This document shows, piece after piece, positions 21,834 to 31,400 of a stretch of 56,376 nucleotides of DNA; within the stretch, counting starts at the first letter, position 1, and every line of letters starts with the position of its first letter. The notes beneath the pieces are model-generated. The model saw nothing but the letters and a program-made list of their open reading frames with translations, was not told the origin of the DNA and ran no database searches. This DNA is from Myxococcales bacterium (GTDB lineage Bacteria; Myxococcota_A; Polyangia; Polyangiales; Polyangiaceae), in contig JAAFHV010000026.1 of the NCBI GenBank assembly GCA_013297655.1, positions 1 to 56,376 of the forward strand. The letters are read 5' to 3'. The position numbers and the translations under genes are program-made.

Positions 21834-24062
21834 TTACTTCTTGGGGACGGCCTTCGTCGCCTTGTCGCCGGCGCCGGCCTTGGCCGGAGCAGCGGGGGCT
21901 GCGGCTGCAGCGTCTTGGTCGACGATGATGAACTGGACGCGGCGGTTACGCGCGCGGTTCGCGGCGGTCACGTTGGGGACGAGCGGCTTGCCCTGGCCAT
22001 AACCGCGCGCGACGAGGCGACCGTTGTCGACGCCGTGATCGGCGAGCCACTTCACAACCGCGTTCGCGCGATCTTCGCTGAGCTGCTTGTTGTGATCGGC
22101 GGTGCCGGAGTTGTCGGTGTGGCCCTGAACCTCGACCCGCTTGATCTGCGGGTTGTGGATGAAAACATCCGCGATTTCGGTCAAGAGGCCGGTCGAGGCG
22201 GGGAGGATTTGCGCCGAGTCGAGCGCGAACTGGATCTGGTTTTTGATCCCGATCTCGTTCTTGCCGACGGTGACCTGCGCGTTCTTGGGGCGCTTCTGGA
22301 GGACGATGTCGACCGCGTTGTCTTGGCGCGCCTTAACGTCTGCCGACCCGACGTACGAGAGGTAGCCCTCGGCGTCGACCGTGATTTGCGCGGTGCCGGG
22401 AGACACCTCGCCGAAGCGGAACGCGCCGCTGTCGTCGCCGGAGCCCGAGAGCGGCTTCTTCTGCGCGTCGACGACCTTCACCATCGCGCCACGAACGGCG
22501 CCCGTCTCGTCCTTCACGTGGCCGACGATGGCGCCGACACGCGGGAGCGCTTGAACAGGGCAGTCGACTTGGACCGGAGCAGCGCCAGGACCATCGCCGA
22601 CGCCGGGCGCGAGGGTGACCTTGCAGTTGCCGGGCTTGTAGCCCTCGGCCTTGACGGTAAACCCGTAGGTGCCGCCCTCGAGCTCGTGAGTGGTGAAGCG
22701 GCCGTCAGTGCCGGTCGCGAGCGACGTCCACTGCGGGTGCTCGTCCCAGGAGATGATGGCGTTCGAGATGCCTTCGGTCTTCTCGGCCTCGTGCACGAAG
22801 CCGGTGACGAGCGAGCCCTTCGCCGCGACGGCGACCGGACGATCGACCATCTTGATCGTCTCGACGGGGGGCCGATCCTTCGTGTCGAAGGCCCAGCCGG
22901 CGCCGAGGTAGAACGTCCACGGAGCGACGGGCGACATCTCTTCGATGAAGTTGCTCGTGCCGGTGACGCCGATGTCGAAGGCGGCGGTGAGGGCGAAGCC
23001 GTTCTTCCAGGGCATCGCGCGCGCGCCGATCGTGAGGCTGCTCGGGGCGATCGGATCGTTCGCCATGCACTTGTCTTGGCTCGGGTTTCCGACGCGGCAG
23101 GCGTAGCCCTGGCGGTTCACCGGGATCGCGATCCCGTACTCCATGAACGGACGGAGGCGCTCCTTCAAGAGGAACACCTCGGCGCCGAGGTGGATGTCGA
23201 AGTGGTCGACCCGGTTCACGCGGAGGCCGAAGCGCTCGATGCGCGTGACGGGCTCGCGGCGGACGCCCTCGATGTCGGTCAGCGTCTCGCCGGTGTTGTC
23301 GATCGAGTACGTGAGGGTGGTACCGAAACGAACGGGGAGCGACTTCTGCATGTCGCGGAGGTCGACGGTGGCGAGGCCGCGGAACTTGGCGCTGGTGCCG
23401 CCGCCGAGGAGGCCGACCGAGCCGGTGCCGTTCACGAGCCAGAGCTCGGGCGAGAAGCCGACGTGGAACACACGCCCAATTTGGGTGTGCACCTTCACGC
23501 CGAGCTGCGTATCGCCGAGCACTTGAATGAGCGAGGGACGGTTCGCGTCGCTCGAGTTCGCGAAGCCGCCGGTCGAGCCGTAGGCCTCGAGCCACTTCGC
23601 GATTTGCACGTCGAGGGAGAGGGTGCCGCCGATGTGGCTGAGGGACGCGCTGTTGAGGCGACCCGCCCCGCGCGGGTTGCGGCACGACTGGGCCGAGGTG
23701 CAGAGGAAGTCGGCCGAGAACGTCTCGGCGGTGAACGCGACGCGGAACTGGCCCGCCGCCCCGCCCTGCGCGAACGGCATGTGCAAGAGGCCGACGCCAC
23801 CGACGAGGGTGGGCGACTCACCGAGCTTACGATCACGCTCCGCCCACTCGTCGTTCGGCTTCGTCTCGGCGACGGCCGGAGGCGCACCGCTGCTGGCGGG
23901 TGTCGCGTTCGCGTTGCCGTTGCCTTGAACGCCCGTCGGATCGGCGCTCGCGGCGCCTCCGAGCTGGAGCGTCGCGGGCTGGGCGGCGGCCGTCTTGACG
24001 AACGCCTGCGCCGCAAGGATCGAGAGAACACAGAAGGCTTTGGTCTTCATTCGTCCCTTCAT
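21834..24062 (-). CDS. OmpA-family outer-membrane protein with beta-barrel and carboxypeptidase-like repeats
   Basis: A 742-residue exported protein. The signal peptide (MKTKAFCVLSILAAQAFVKTAAA) is followed by a low-complexity linker, a region of about 300 residues with alternating beta strands resembling an outer-membrane barrel, two carboxypeptidase-regulatory-like domains (about 417-485 and 505-575: GTDGRFTTHELEGGTYGFTV and SGAFRFGEVSPGTAQITVDA), and a C-terminal OmpA peptidoglycan-binding domain (about 624-712) with VEVQGHTDNSG, LSEDRANAV and NRRVQFIIV. It likely tethers the outer membrane to the cell wall. Start 24062 follows GGAAGAACG; 24050 is an alternative. Confidence 0.85.
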   Translation of the reverse strand: MKGRMKTKAFCVLSILAAQAFVKTAAAQPATLQLGGAASADPTGVQGNGNANATPASSGAPPAVAETKPNDEWAERDRKLGESPTLVGGVGLLHMPFAQGGAAGQFRVAFTAETFSADFLCTSAQSCRNPRGAGRLNSASLSHIGGTLSLDVQIAKWLEAYGSTGGFANSSDANRPSLIQVLGDTQLGVKVHTQIGRVFHVGFSPELWLVNGTGSVGLLGGGTSAKFRGLATVDLRDMQKSLPVRFGTTLTYSIDNTGETLTDIEGVRREPVTRIERFGLRVNRVDHFDIHLGAEVFLLKERLRPFMEYGIAIPVNRQGYACRVGNPSQDKCMANDPIAPSSLTIGARAMPWKNGFALTAAFDIGVTGTSNFIEEMSPVAPWTFYLGAGWAFDTKDRPPVETIKMVDRPVAVAAKGSLVTGFVHEAEKTEGISNAIISWDEHPQWTSLATGTDGRFTTHELEGGTYGFTVKAEGYKPGNCKVTLAPGVGDGPGAAPVQVDCPVQALPRVGAIVGHVKDETGAVRGAMVKVVDAQKKPLSGSGDDSGAFRFGEVSPGTAQITVDAEGYLSYVGSADVKARQDNAVDIVLQKRPKNAQVTVGKNEIGIKNQIQFALDSAQILPASTGLLTEIADVFIHNPQIKRVEVQGHTDNSGTADHNKQLSEDRANAVVKWLADHGVDNGRLVARGYGQGKPLVPNVTAANRARNRRVQFIIVDQDAAAAAPAAPAKAGAGDKATKAVPKK

Positions 24063-24557
24063 CGTTCTTCCACGGCGGGGGGCCACCGTCTCCATAAGCA
24101 AAGTCGGCCTCGCGGGAGGTCGCTCGGTACGAAAAGAAAGCCTCGGCGGACCGGATGCCCCCCAAGTGCGCCGCACGAGCCCAGAAACGGGCCAATCGGA
24201 GCGGCGGAAGTCTTACACGGGTCGGCGATGTGAGGGAAAGTGAAAGGACGGGATCTCCAACCGCACGAACGTCCGTCGCCCGCTCAGCCGCGACCCCGCG
24301 TTTGCTTGAGAGGCGCGAACCCCGCGGGTGCCCCGGTCGCGACCGGCCTTTCGACCTCGCGAGCCCGTCGACCCCGGTCCATGACCCCCTTTTTGGCCGC
24401 ACGAGCCCGTCGACCCCGGCCCATGAAGCCCTTTTTGGCCTCGCGAGCCCGTCGACCCCGGCCCATGAAGCCCTTTTTGGCCTCGCGAGCCCGTCAACCC
24501 CGTTCCATGAACGCCCTTTTTGGCCTCACGAGCCCGTCGACCCCCGTCGAGGAGAGC
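24063..24557. other. Intergenic region between response regulator and ompA-like gene
   Basis: No gene is supported in these 495 bases. The left 300 bases form the leader or promoter region of the OmpA-like gene (minus strand) and show no clear promoter. The right part is the 42-bp tandem array. Reading frames through the array give repeated peptides but carry no start signals. Confidence 0.5.
24361..24551. repeat. 42-bp tandem repeat (minisatellite), about 4.5 copies
   Basis: Units begin at 24361, 24403, 24445, 24487 and 24530 (partial). Each opens with GAGCCCGTCGACCCCGG and contains CCCTTTTTGGCC; the fourth unit is 43 bp because of one extra base. Units 2 and 3 are identical. The unit junction GGCCTCGCGAGCCC is nearly palindromic. 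The array starts directly after the regulator stop at 24558 (minus strand). Confidence 0.9.
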
Positions 24558-25931
24558 TTAGACGCGGGACGGAGGGGGTGGCCCGCCGGAGTACTCGTGG
24601 AGCTTGTACTGGATCTTGCGCGGCGAAATCCCGAGCACGAGCGCGGCCTTGGACGTGGATCCGCCGCAGGCTTCCAAGGTCTGGAGAATCGCGTAGCGCT
24701 CGAGATCGGCGATGGTGGATCCCGGGATCGCGGGGGGGCCGCCTCGCGCCTCGCGGGGCACGATTTGCACGGGCAAATGCCGCTTGTCGATCCGCGGACC
24801 GTCGCACAAGACCACCGCGCGCTCGACCGCGTTCTCGAGCTCCCGCACGTTGCCCGGCCACTCGTAGGCCATCAAGATCTCACGCGCCTCCTCCGAGATG
24901 CCCTCGATCGTGCGGCCGTTCTCGCGCGCGTATTTCCCGAGGAAGAAGCTCACGAGCGCCGGCACGTCCGAAGGCCGCGTGCGGAGCGGCGGGAGCTCGA
25001 TCGCGATCACGTTGAGCCGGTAATAGAGATCTTCGCGGAACGTGCCGGCGCGCGAGGCGGCGAGCAAATCTTTGTTCGTCGCGGCGATGACCCTCACGTC
25101 GACCTTGAGCGTCTCGTTGCCGCCGACCCGCTCGAAGGCCTTCTCCTGGATGACACGGAGGAGCTTTACCTGCGTGCTCGGGGAGATTTCTCCGATTTCG
25201 TCGAGGAACAACGTGCCGCCGTCGGCCTGCTTGAAGCGGCCCTCCCGACGCGCGAACGCCCCCGTGAACGCGCCGCGCTCGTGGCCGAACAGCTCGCTCT
25301 CGAGGAGCGACTCGGACAACGCCGCACAATGCAGGCGCACGAAAGGCTTGTCGGCGCGGGGCGAGGCCGCACAAATGGCCTCCGCGATGAGCTCTTTCCC
25401 GGTGCCGCTCTCGCCGGTGACGAGCACGCTCGCTTTGCTCGGGCCGACCTGGGCGACCAAATCGAGGACCGCCTGCATCTTCGGATCGGCCGAAACGATG
25501 TGCCCGAACGCGTTGCGCTCGCGGAGGCGGTCGCGGAGGCGGGAGGTCTCCTCGAGGAGGCGCGCCTTCTCCATCGCGCGCTCCACCACGGCCGAGAGCG
25601 CCTCGTAGTCGAGCGGCTTCGTGAGGTAGTTCTCGGCCCCGAGCTTGATCGCGGACACCGCGCTCGAGATGGTGCCGAACGCGGTCATCACGACGAACAC
25701 GCTCAGCGGCGAAGCGGCGCGGGCCTTCTCCATGAACGCGAGGCCGTCGAGCCCCGGCATTTTCAAGTCGGTCAGGATCACGTCGGGCTGGAACTCTTCG
25801 AGCTTCCCGAGCGCTTTGAAGCCGTCCGCGGCCGTCTCGGTCGCGTAGCCCTCGTCGTGCAGGATCTCGCTGAGCGCCGCGCGCGCGTTCGCTTCGTCGT
25901 CCACGATGAGGATGCGCCCACGGCTCGCCAT
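24558..25931 (-). CDS. NtrC-family sigma54-dependent response regulator
   Basis: A 457-residue activator of sigma54 promoters. The receiver domain (1-120) has the acidic pair IVDDEANAR and phospho-acceptor Asp about 53 in LTDLKMPG. The AAA+ domain follows with Walker A GESGTGKE, the sigma54-contact loop GAFTGA, Walker B GGTLFLDEIGEI and VRVIAATNKDL. The C-terminal Fis-type HTH is SKAALVLGISPRKIQYKLHEY. ATG 25931 was chosen; an upstream in-frame ATG adds only MLRASV. No histidine kinase is adjacent, so its partner is unknown. It is divergent from the ABC ATPase gene. Confidence 0.93.
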   Translation of the reverse strand: MASRGRILIVDDEANARAALSEILHDEGYATETAADGFKALGKLEEFQPDVILTDLKMPGLDGLAFMEKARAASPLSVFVVMTAFGTISSAVSAIKLGAENYLTKPLDYEALSAVVERAMEKARLLEETSRLRDRLRERNAFGHIVSADPKMQAVLDLVAQVGPSKASVLVTGESGTGKELIAEAICAASPRADKPFVRLHCAALSESLLESELFGHERGAFTGAFARREGRFKQADGGTLFLDEIGEISPSTQVKLLRVIQEKAFERVGGNETLKVDVRVIAATNKDLLAASRAGTFREDLYYRLNVIAIELPPLRTRPSDVPALVSFFLGKYARENGRTIEGISEEAREILMAYEWPGNVRELENAVERAVVLCDGPRIDKRHLPVQIVPREARGGPPAIPGSTIADLERYAILQTLEACGGSTSKAALVLGISPRKIQYKLHEYSGGPPPPSRV

Positions 25932-26003
25932 GACTGAGGCCCTTAGCATGGCTTACGCCCTTCGCAGAACGGCGCCGCTCGGGTACGGTGATTCCCTTCC
26001 CCC

Positions 26004-26933
26004 ATGGCCGAAGCCCAAGTCGTCCTGTCCGTCGACAAGCTCTCGAAGACCTACAAAAAGCCCTTCTCGGGCAAGGTCGTTCACGCCGTCAAGTCGGTGT
26101 CCTTCGAGGTGCATCGCGGCGAAATTTTCGGGTTTCTCGGCCCGAACGGCGCCGGGAAGACCACGACCATCAAGATGCTGACCGGGCTCATCTCGCCCAC
26201 GAGCGGCTCGGCGTCGCTCCTCGGTTTGCCGGTGCCCTCCCAAGAGGCGATGGGGCGGGTCGGGTTCCTACCGGAAAACCCTTATGTTTACCCATACTTG
26301 ACACCACGCGAGTTCGTCACGCTCGCGGGCCGTTTGAACGACGTGCCCGGCAAGCGCCTCGAGAAGCGGGTCTCGGAGGTGCTCGACCGGGTCGGCGTGC
26401 TCTACGCGATCGACCGGCCGGTGCGCGCGCTCTCGAAGGGCATGCTGCAGCGGGTGGGCTTCGCGGCGGCGCTCGTGCACGATCCGGAGATGTTGCTCTT
26501 GGACGAGCCCATGAGCGGGCTCGATCCGGTGGGCCGCAAAGAGGTGCGTGACCTCATCGTCGAGGAGCAAAAGGGCGGTCGCACCGTCATCTTCTCGAGC
26601 CACATCTTGAGCGACGTCGAGATGCTGTGCGACCGGGTCACGATCTTGAAGAAGGGCGAGGTCGTCGTTTCGGGGAAGATGAGCGAGCTCGTCGGTGCGG
26701 GCGGGTACGTGAGCGAGATCACCCTCCGCGACACCAGCGAAGAGCTGCGCGCCGCGTTGACCGAGAAGGGCCATACGCTCCGCGAGCTCGGCAAATCATG
26801 GGTCGTCGACGCGAGCGGGGACGACGCCGTGCGCGAGATTCTCGAGGCCTCGCTCGCCGCGAAGGCCAAGGTGGAGAGCGTGATCCCGAAGCGCGAGACG
26901 CTCGAGGACATCTTCGTGCGGCGGGCGATCTGA
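26004..26933 (+). CDS. ABC transporter ATP-binding protein
   Basis: A 309-residue ATPase of the ABC-2 exporter type. Walker A GPNGAGKTTT, Q-loop region GFLPENPYVYPYL (Q replaced by an FLPEN motif, common in this subgroup), signature LSKGMLQRVG, Walker B MLLLDEPMSGLDP and switch His in FSSHIL are all present. The C-terminal 80 residues resemble the regulatory tail of gliding- or lipid-related ABC-2 ATPases (ETLEDIFVRR). No permease follows; the next DNA is a broken gene and a membrane protein without transporter motifs. A partner permease must be encoded elsewhere or lost. Confidence 0.9.
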   Translation: MAEAQVVLSVDKLSKTYKKPFSGKVVHAVKSVSFEVHRGEIFGFLGPNGAGKTTTIKMLTGLISPTSGSASLLGLPVPSQEAMGRVGFLPENPYVYPYLTPREFVTLAGRLNDVPGKRLEKRVSEVLDRVGVLYAIDRPVRALSKGMLQRVGFAAALVHDPEMLLLDEPMSGLDPVGRKEVRDLIVEEQKGGRTVIFSSHILSDVEMLCDRVTILKKGEVVVSGKMSELVGAGGYVSEITLRDTSEELRAALTEKGHTLRELGKSWVVDASGDDAVREILEASLAAKAKVESVIPKRETLEDIFVRRAI

Positions 26934-26990
26934 GGCCTCACGAACAGGCCGCGCAGTCGCTACGGATTTCGTAGCATCGAACGCTTCGTC

Positions 26991-27322
26991 ATGATCGGGG
27001 GACCATTGGCGCTCGTGGGGCTCGCTTCGCGCGGGGAGGCTTTTTCCTGATCGCCGCCGCGTTCGACGGCACGACGGACACCGACGACGGGTTCGCGTTG
27101 ACGGACGGGGCGAGCTTTCCGTTGGTCTCGGCCGGCGCGGCCGAGACGGGGCTCGCGCCGTTGGCGACGTGGATGGCGTTGGAGTACACCCGCGCGAAGG
27201 CCGGGCCCCGGTCCGATCTCTCGCGATGGCTCATGATCGTGCGGGTCGTGACGTTCACGCTCGTATGCGAGATCGCGTTTCTCCTCGGACGTGCGTTGGC
27301 CTTCGGGCTCCTAAGTCCCTGA
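26991..27322 (+). pseudogene. Frameshifted fragment of the adjacent membrane protein
   Basis: Two frames together match the C-terminal membrane domain of the intact protein at 27395-28363. Frame 1 from ATG 26991 gives LALVGLAS; near 27030 the match moves to another frame and continues as GGFFLIAAAFDGTTDTDDGF...TDG, aligned with AFFGILSTFDCTEGTDDGVTLKDG. The last part, VRVVTFTLVCEIAFLL, matches IRIATFMLAGELAFVV. The N-terminal 200 residues are missing. The simplest reading is a partial tandem duplicate with one frameshift; a sequencing error could also cause the shift, but it would not explain the missing N-terminus. Confidence 0.6.
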
Positions 27323-27394
27323 CGACGGCGAACCCCGGTTCTACCGCGCACGCACGCGGGCGCGGGCCAGGCGGAGGGGTGATACGACGCTGCG

Positions 27395-28363
27395 ATGAGC
27401 ATCGAGATCGATCTCGTCGACGCGCTGAGGAGCATGGCGGAGCCGGGGACGGCTTCGGATGCCACCGACTTCGTGGTCGTGTCGGAGACCGTCCGTGTGC
27501 GTGTACTTTACATGGGAGGGAGCTCGTCGTCGCTCACGCTCTCGACTTCCTACGACGCGAACGCGAAGCTCTTGACGACGGTGGGCGGCGACGCGTCGAG
27601 CTATCGTGCGTCGGCGCTGGGTCCGATCCGCGCGATCCGGCCGCTGAACATCTCGCTCGTCCGCGAGTCGGACATGCACATCGAGGCGAAGGCGTCCGGC
27701 GTGAACGTGGAGCATCAGACGGGCGAAACGGCGTTTGATCGGGCGATTTATGTCGACTCCCCGACCGCCGATCCGGCGGTGCTCCAAGCCGTGCTGCACC
27801 CCGGAACGCGCGCCGCTGCGCTCGCCCTGTTCGCCCTCGGGATGAGCAACGTCGAGATCGATCGTGACAGCCGTATCAGCGCACAAATGAACGGCTTCGT
27901 CTCGACCGAGAGCGCCGGCGAAAAGGGGACCAAGCTGATCCGCGCGTTCGCCGCCCTCGCGAGCGGCCTCCCGAAGGTCGAGGCCACGGGCGCGGAGCAC
28001 GAGCTGCTCCCGTGGGGCCGTCGCACCGCGCTCGCGGTCGCGCTCGCGATGGTGGGGTTGGCGGCCGCGCCGATCGCGTTTTTCGGGATCCTGTCGACGT
28101 TCGATTGCACCGAAGGAACCGACGACGGCGTGACGCTGAAGGACGGCTGCGGCGCGCCCGGGATCGTGGGCCTCGCGTGCGCGGCGGTGTTCGCGTGCCT
28201 CGCGCTTTGGGTCGTCTCCGCTTTTGCTACCGCGACGCTGCGCGGGCGCTCGAATTCCATTGGCCGCATCGCGACGATCCGGATCGCGACGTTCATGCTC
28301 GCGGGAGAGCTCGCCTTCGTGGTGGCCGCCGCGATCGCCTTCTCTTTGCGCATCGGGCGCTGA
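27395..28363 (+). CDS. Membrane protein of unknown function
   Basis: A 322-residue protein I do not recognise. Residues 1-200 are soluble-looking, with alternating short beta and helical segments (SIEIDLVDALRSMAEPGTA; RVRVLYMGGSSSSLTLSTSYD). The C-terminal third has three hydrophobic spans: LAVALAMVGLAAAPIAFFGIL, GIVGLACAAVFACLALWVV and FMLAGELAFVVAAAIAFSL. The loop between the first two contains FDCTEGTDDGVTLKDGC, with a Cys pair that could form a disulfide outside the cytoplasm. A decayed partial copy lies directly upstream, so the family has duplicated here. No operon partner is obvious. Confidence 0.75.
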   Translation: MSIEIDLVDALRSMAEPGTASDATDFVVVSETVRVRVLYMGGSSSSLTLSTSYDANAKLLTTVGGDASSYRASALGPIRAIRPLNISLVRESDMHIEAKASGVNVEHQTGETAFDRAIYVDSPTADPAVLQAVLHPGTRAAALALFALGMSNVEIDRDSRISAQMNGFVSTESAGEKGTKLIRAFAALASGLPKVEATGAEHELLPWGRRTALAVALAMVGLAAAPIAFFGILSTFDCTEGTDDGVTLKDGCGAPGIVGLACAAVFACLALWVVSAFATATLRGRSNSIGRIATIRIATFMLAGELAFVVAAAIAFSLRIGR

Positions 28364-28437
28364 GGTCGCGACGGGCCTCGGATGGGGGCAACGATCGAGT
28401 CGTTCTCCGGCGGCCGGCGAAAACGAGCGAGACAGGC

Positions 28438-31400
28438 TCACTCGGCGGGGAGCGGCTCGCCCTCGCCGTGACGCTCGTCTTCTGCCTCTTCGGTCGTCGC
28501 CTTTCGCGCGTCCTTCCCGTGGTCCTTCGCGATGAGCATGTAGACCGAAGGGATCACGAGGAGAGTGAACGCGGTGCCGATCGTCATCCCGCCGACGAGC
28601 ACGATCCCGATCGAGTTTCGCGCGACCGCGCCCGCGCCGGTGACGAGGGTGAGCGGGAAGTGGCCGACCACCGTCGCGATCGAGGTCATCAAGATCGGAC
28701 GGAGACGCGAGAGCGCCGCGTTGCGGACCGCTTGCAGCTTGGCGACGCCCTTCTCTTGTTCGGCGTTCGCGAACTCGACGATGAGGATGCCGTTCTTGGA
28801 GACGAGGCCGACGAGCGTGACGAGCCCGACCTGCGAATAGATGTTCAGCGTGGTGGTCCAGCTATCGGTGAGCGCGAAGCCCATGCCCGGCGGCCCGGGG
28901 AACTTCAAGAACGTGAAGATCATCGCCCCGAAGATCGCGAGCGGCACCGAGCCGGCGAGGATGACGAGCGGATCGCGGAACGAGTTGAACTGCGCCGCGA
29001 GGACCAGGAAAATCAGCACGATCGCGAGCCCCATCGCGGGGAGGAACTTGCCCTCTTCTTGGCGAAGCTGGCGCGACTCGCCGGTGTAATCGAGCTTGTA
29101 ACCCGGGGGCAGGATCTTCTTCGCTTCGGTCTCGAGCACCTTGAGCCCGCCATCGAGCGAGCGGATCGTGACGCCCGAGATCTTGATCGCGTTGAGCTGC
29201 TGGAAACGGTTCAGGGTGCGCGGCTCGACGCCGTTCTTGATCGTCGCGATCGCGCTCAAGGGCACGAGCTTTCCACCGGGACCGGAGACGTAAATCTGAT
29301 CGAGCTGCTCGGTGGTGAGGCGCGCGCTGCGTTCGATCTGCGGGATGACTTTGTAGGCGCGGCCGTCGATGTTGAAGCGGTTGACGAAGTTGCCGCCGAG
29401 CATCGACGCGAGGTCGGCGCCGACGCCCTGCATCGTGAGCCCCATCGAGCCCACCTTGTCGCGATCGATGACGATCTCCGAGGTTTTCTGGTCGATTTTC
29501 ACGTCGGTGAAGGGAGGGAACGCGAACTCGCCGCTCTTCGCCGCCGCGTCGACGAGCTGCTCCGCGAAGCGCAGGAGATCTTCGTGCGAGCCGGTGCCGG
29601 CGAGCACCACCTCGAGCGGGAACGTGCCGGCGCTCGGGAGCGCCGACGGGAGGAACACCGGCGCGCGCACTCCGGCGATGGCGCCGAGCTTGCCGTTGAG
29701 CTCTTCCTGGATCGGGAAGATGGTGCGCTTGCGCTCTTCCCACGGCTTCACCGCCATGCCGCCAAACCCCTGGTTGGGGAACGTGAACTGGAACGACTGC
29801 GCGAACTCGGGCGTCTGCATGAAGATGCGGTTCATCTCGACCGCGTAGGGAGTGAGCTGCTCCAGCGTCGCGTTCGGCGGCACGTCGAGGGCGCCGAACA
29901 CGATCCCCTGGTCTTCGTTCGGGGCGAGCTCGGCGGGCGCGAGCACGTACATCGGCACCACCAAAATCGAGAGCGAAATCCACACGATGTACACCGCGCG
30001 TCGCGCCGCGAGGGTGGCGTCGAGCACACGCGCATACCCACGCTTGAGGCGCTCGAACCCGCCGTCGACGAGGCGCTGGAACCTGCCCGCCTCGTGCTTC
30101 TTGAGGAGCTTCGAGGCCATCATCGGGGAGAGCGTGAGCGCCACGATCCCGGAGATGAGCACCGCGCCGGCGAGGGTGAACGCGAACTCGCGGAACAGGG
30201 ATCCCGTGAGGCCACCTTGGAAGCCGACCGGCGCGTAGACCGCGGCGAGCGTGATCGTCATCGCGACGATCGGACCGACGAGCTCGCGCGCGCCGAGGAT
30301 GGAGGCCTCGTAGGGAGACTTCCCCTCGCTCATGTGCCGCTCCACGTTCTCGACGACGACGATCGCGTCGTCGACGACGAGGCCGACCGCGAGCACCACC
30401 GCGAGGAGCGTGAGCAGGTTCAGCGTGAAGCCGAAGAGCTGCATGAGGAACACCGCGCCGATGAGCGACACCGGGATCGCGACGAGGGGCACGAGGACCG
30501 AACGCAGCGAGCCGAGGAAGAGGAAGATCACGATGACCACGATGAAGACGGTCTCGAGGAGCGTCTTTCGGACCTCGCTGATCGCGTTCTCGATGTAGGT
30601 CGTCGAGTCGAACGCGATGTCGCCCGAGATGCCGGTCGGGAGCTCGTTTTTCACGATCGCCATCTCGGTGCGAACCTTGGCGATGACGTCGAGCGAGTTC
30701 GCGTTCGGGAGCACCCAGATCCCCATGAACACCGCGTGCCGACCGTCGATGCGCACGTCTTGCTCGTAGGTGTCGGCCCCGAGGACCACCTCGGCCACGT
30801 CTTCCAGGCGCACGAGCGCGCCCCCCGATTGTCGAATGACGAGCTTCTTGAACTCCTCGACCGACTTGAGATCGGTGCTGGCGGTGAGGTTCACCTGCAC
30901 ATAGGAGGCCTTGGTTTGCCCGACCGCGGAGAGGTAGTTGTTCGCGGCGAGGGCCTGCCGCACTTGCGCCGGGCTCACCCCGAGGGAGGCCATGCGCTCT
31001 GGCTTGAGCCACGCGCGGATCGCGAACGTGCGCGCGCCGAGGATGTCGGCGCGCTGCACGCCCTCGATCGCGGAGAGGCGCGGCTGCACCACCCGCAGGA
31101 GGTAGTCGGTGACCTGGTTTTCCTCCAGGATCGGCGAGTCGAAGCTCAGGTACATCGCGGCCATTTGGCCGTCGGAGGGCTCGATCGAAATCGAGGGCAC
31201 CTCTGCCTCGGGGGGGAGGTCGGCGCGCACCTGGTTCACGCGCGTGCTGATGTCGGCGAGGGCGTTCGCGGCGCTCACGTTGAGCTTGAGGCGCACGTTG
31301 ATCGTGGAGAGGCCCTGGACGCTCTGCGACTCGATGTAATCGATGCCGTCCGCCGCCGCGATCGCGTGCTCGACCGGGGTGGTGATGAACCCGCGCACGA

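Noticed and set aside
24213-24497. A collagen-like protein (repeated GPGSTGSRGQKG) on the minus strand over the 42-bp repeats
   Set aside because: The repeat periodicity is DNA-level, the frame shifts at the 43-bp unit, there is no start signal, and the reverse strand gives equally repetitive peptides.
24361-24551. CRISPR array
   Set aside because: The 42-bp units are contiguous with no spacers between them, and no cas genes are present.
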